This document shows, piece after piece, positions 63,971 through 64,000 of a stretch of 64,000 nucleotides of DNA. The DNA is from Pachyseris speciosa (taxonomy: Eukaryota; Cnidaria; Anthozoa; Scleractinia; Pachyseridae). Below the pieces are notes generated by a model that was not told the origin of the DNA, made no database searches, and saw only the letters and a list, made by a program, of their open reading frames with translations. The stretch spans positions 36,001-100,000 of the forward strand of contig JAEMWC010001606.1 in NCBI GenBank assembly GCA_016490735.1, read 5' to 3'. Numbering within the stretch: position 1 is the first letter of the stretch; each line of letters starts with the position of its first letter. The translations under genes were made by a program, and so were the position numbers.

Positions 63971-64000
63971 CCCTCGAAACATAATAATAATAATGACAAT

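Overview
The window is animal nuclear DNA. The genes are split into many small exons with GT/AG introns, the spacers are AT-rich, and the DNA is crowded with fold-back elements, non-LTR retrotransposons, Penelope-like debris and tRNA-derived repeats. The repeat style and gene density suggest an anthozoan cnidarian, probably a stony coral. That is an inference: no species marker is visible.

Layout. (1) 1-13455: the 3' part of a plus-strand gene. Ten in-phase exons end in a short acidic/hydrophobic C-terminus after a basic segment. It looks like NPAT, the histone-transcription coactivator, but this is not certain. Its introns hold a TTAA fold-back element, a split 112-bp minisatellite, a 5'-truncated LINE (itself hit twice by other elements) and a 77-78-bp minisatellite. 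(2) 13456-36276: no intact gene. This is a repeat landscape with SINEs, MITEs, a minus-strand LINE remnant, broken minus-strand reading frames and a tRNA-like Pol III unit. A 3.3-kb block is present as two tandem copies (28051-31353 and 31354-34595). (3) 36277-49713: a second plus-strand gene, uncharacterised, with a likely first exon, several small exons and a large last exon. The last exon encodes three related CxxC...CxxC modules. Its introns carry TTAA elements, Penelope-like remains with a GIY-YIG domain, and a 1.87-kb TA-flanked element. (4) 49714-64000: repeats, then a nearly full-length LINE (endonuclease plus reverse transcriptase). A 1357-bp hairpin splits the LINE's single long frame. 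A possible last exon of a third gene follows at 62412-62495.

The most notable system is a family of small repeats, monomer 254 bp, at 17419-18270, 20526-22758 and 23239-23622, with a short relative at 6184-6383. The three larger loci carry type I hammerhead ribozymes: CTGATGA core, 4-5-bp stem II, GAAA, tiny stem III, GTC cleavage triplet, and a long stem I with an internal loop. The copies are multimeric, arranged head-to-head as inverted arms, and share one end. Three are bounded by 12-, 14- and 16-bp direct repeats. This fits a retrozyme-like non-autonomous retroelement, whose circular or multimeric RNA would be self-cleaved and inserted by a LINE-type machinery. One ribozyme copy is itself split by a 1440-bp element that carries only a LINE ORF1 (gag-like, two CCHC knuckles).

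The two main genes do not visibly work together. The rest is the history of mobile DNA inserting into mobile DNA, and nested target-site duplications allow the order of several insertions to be read.
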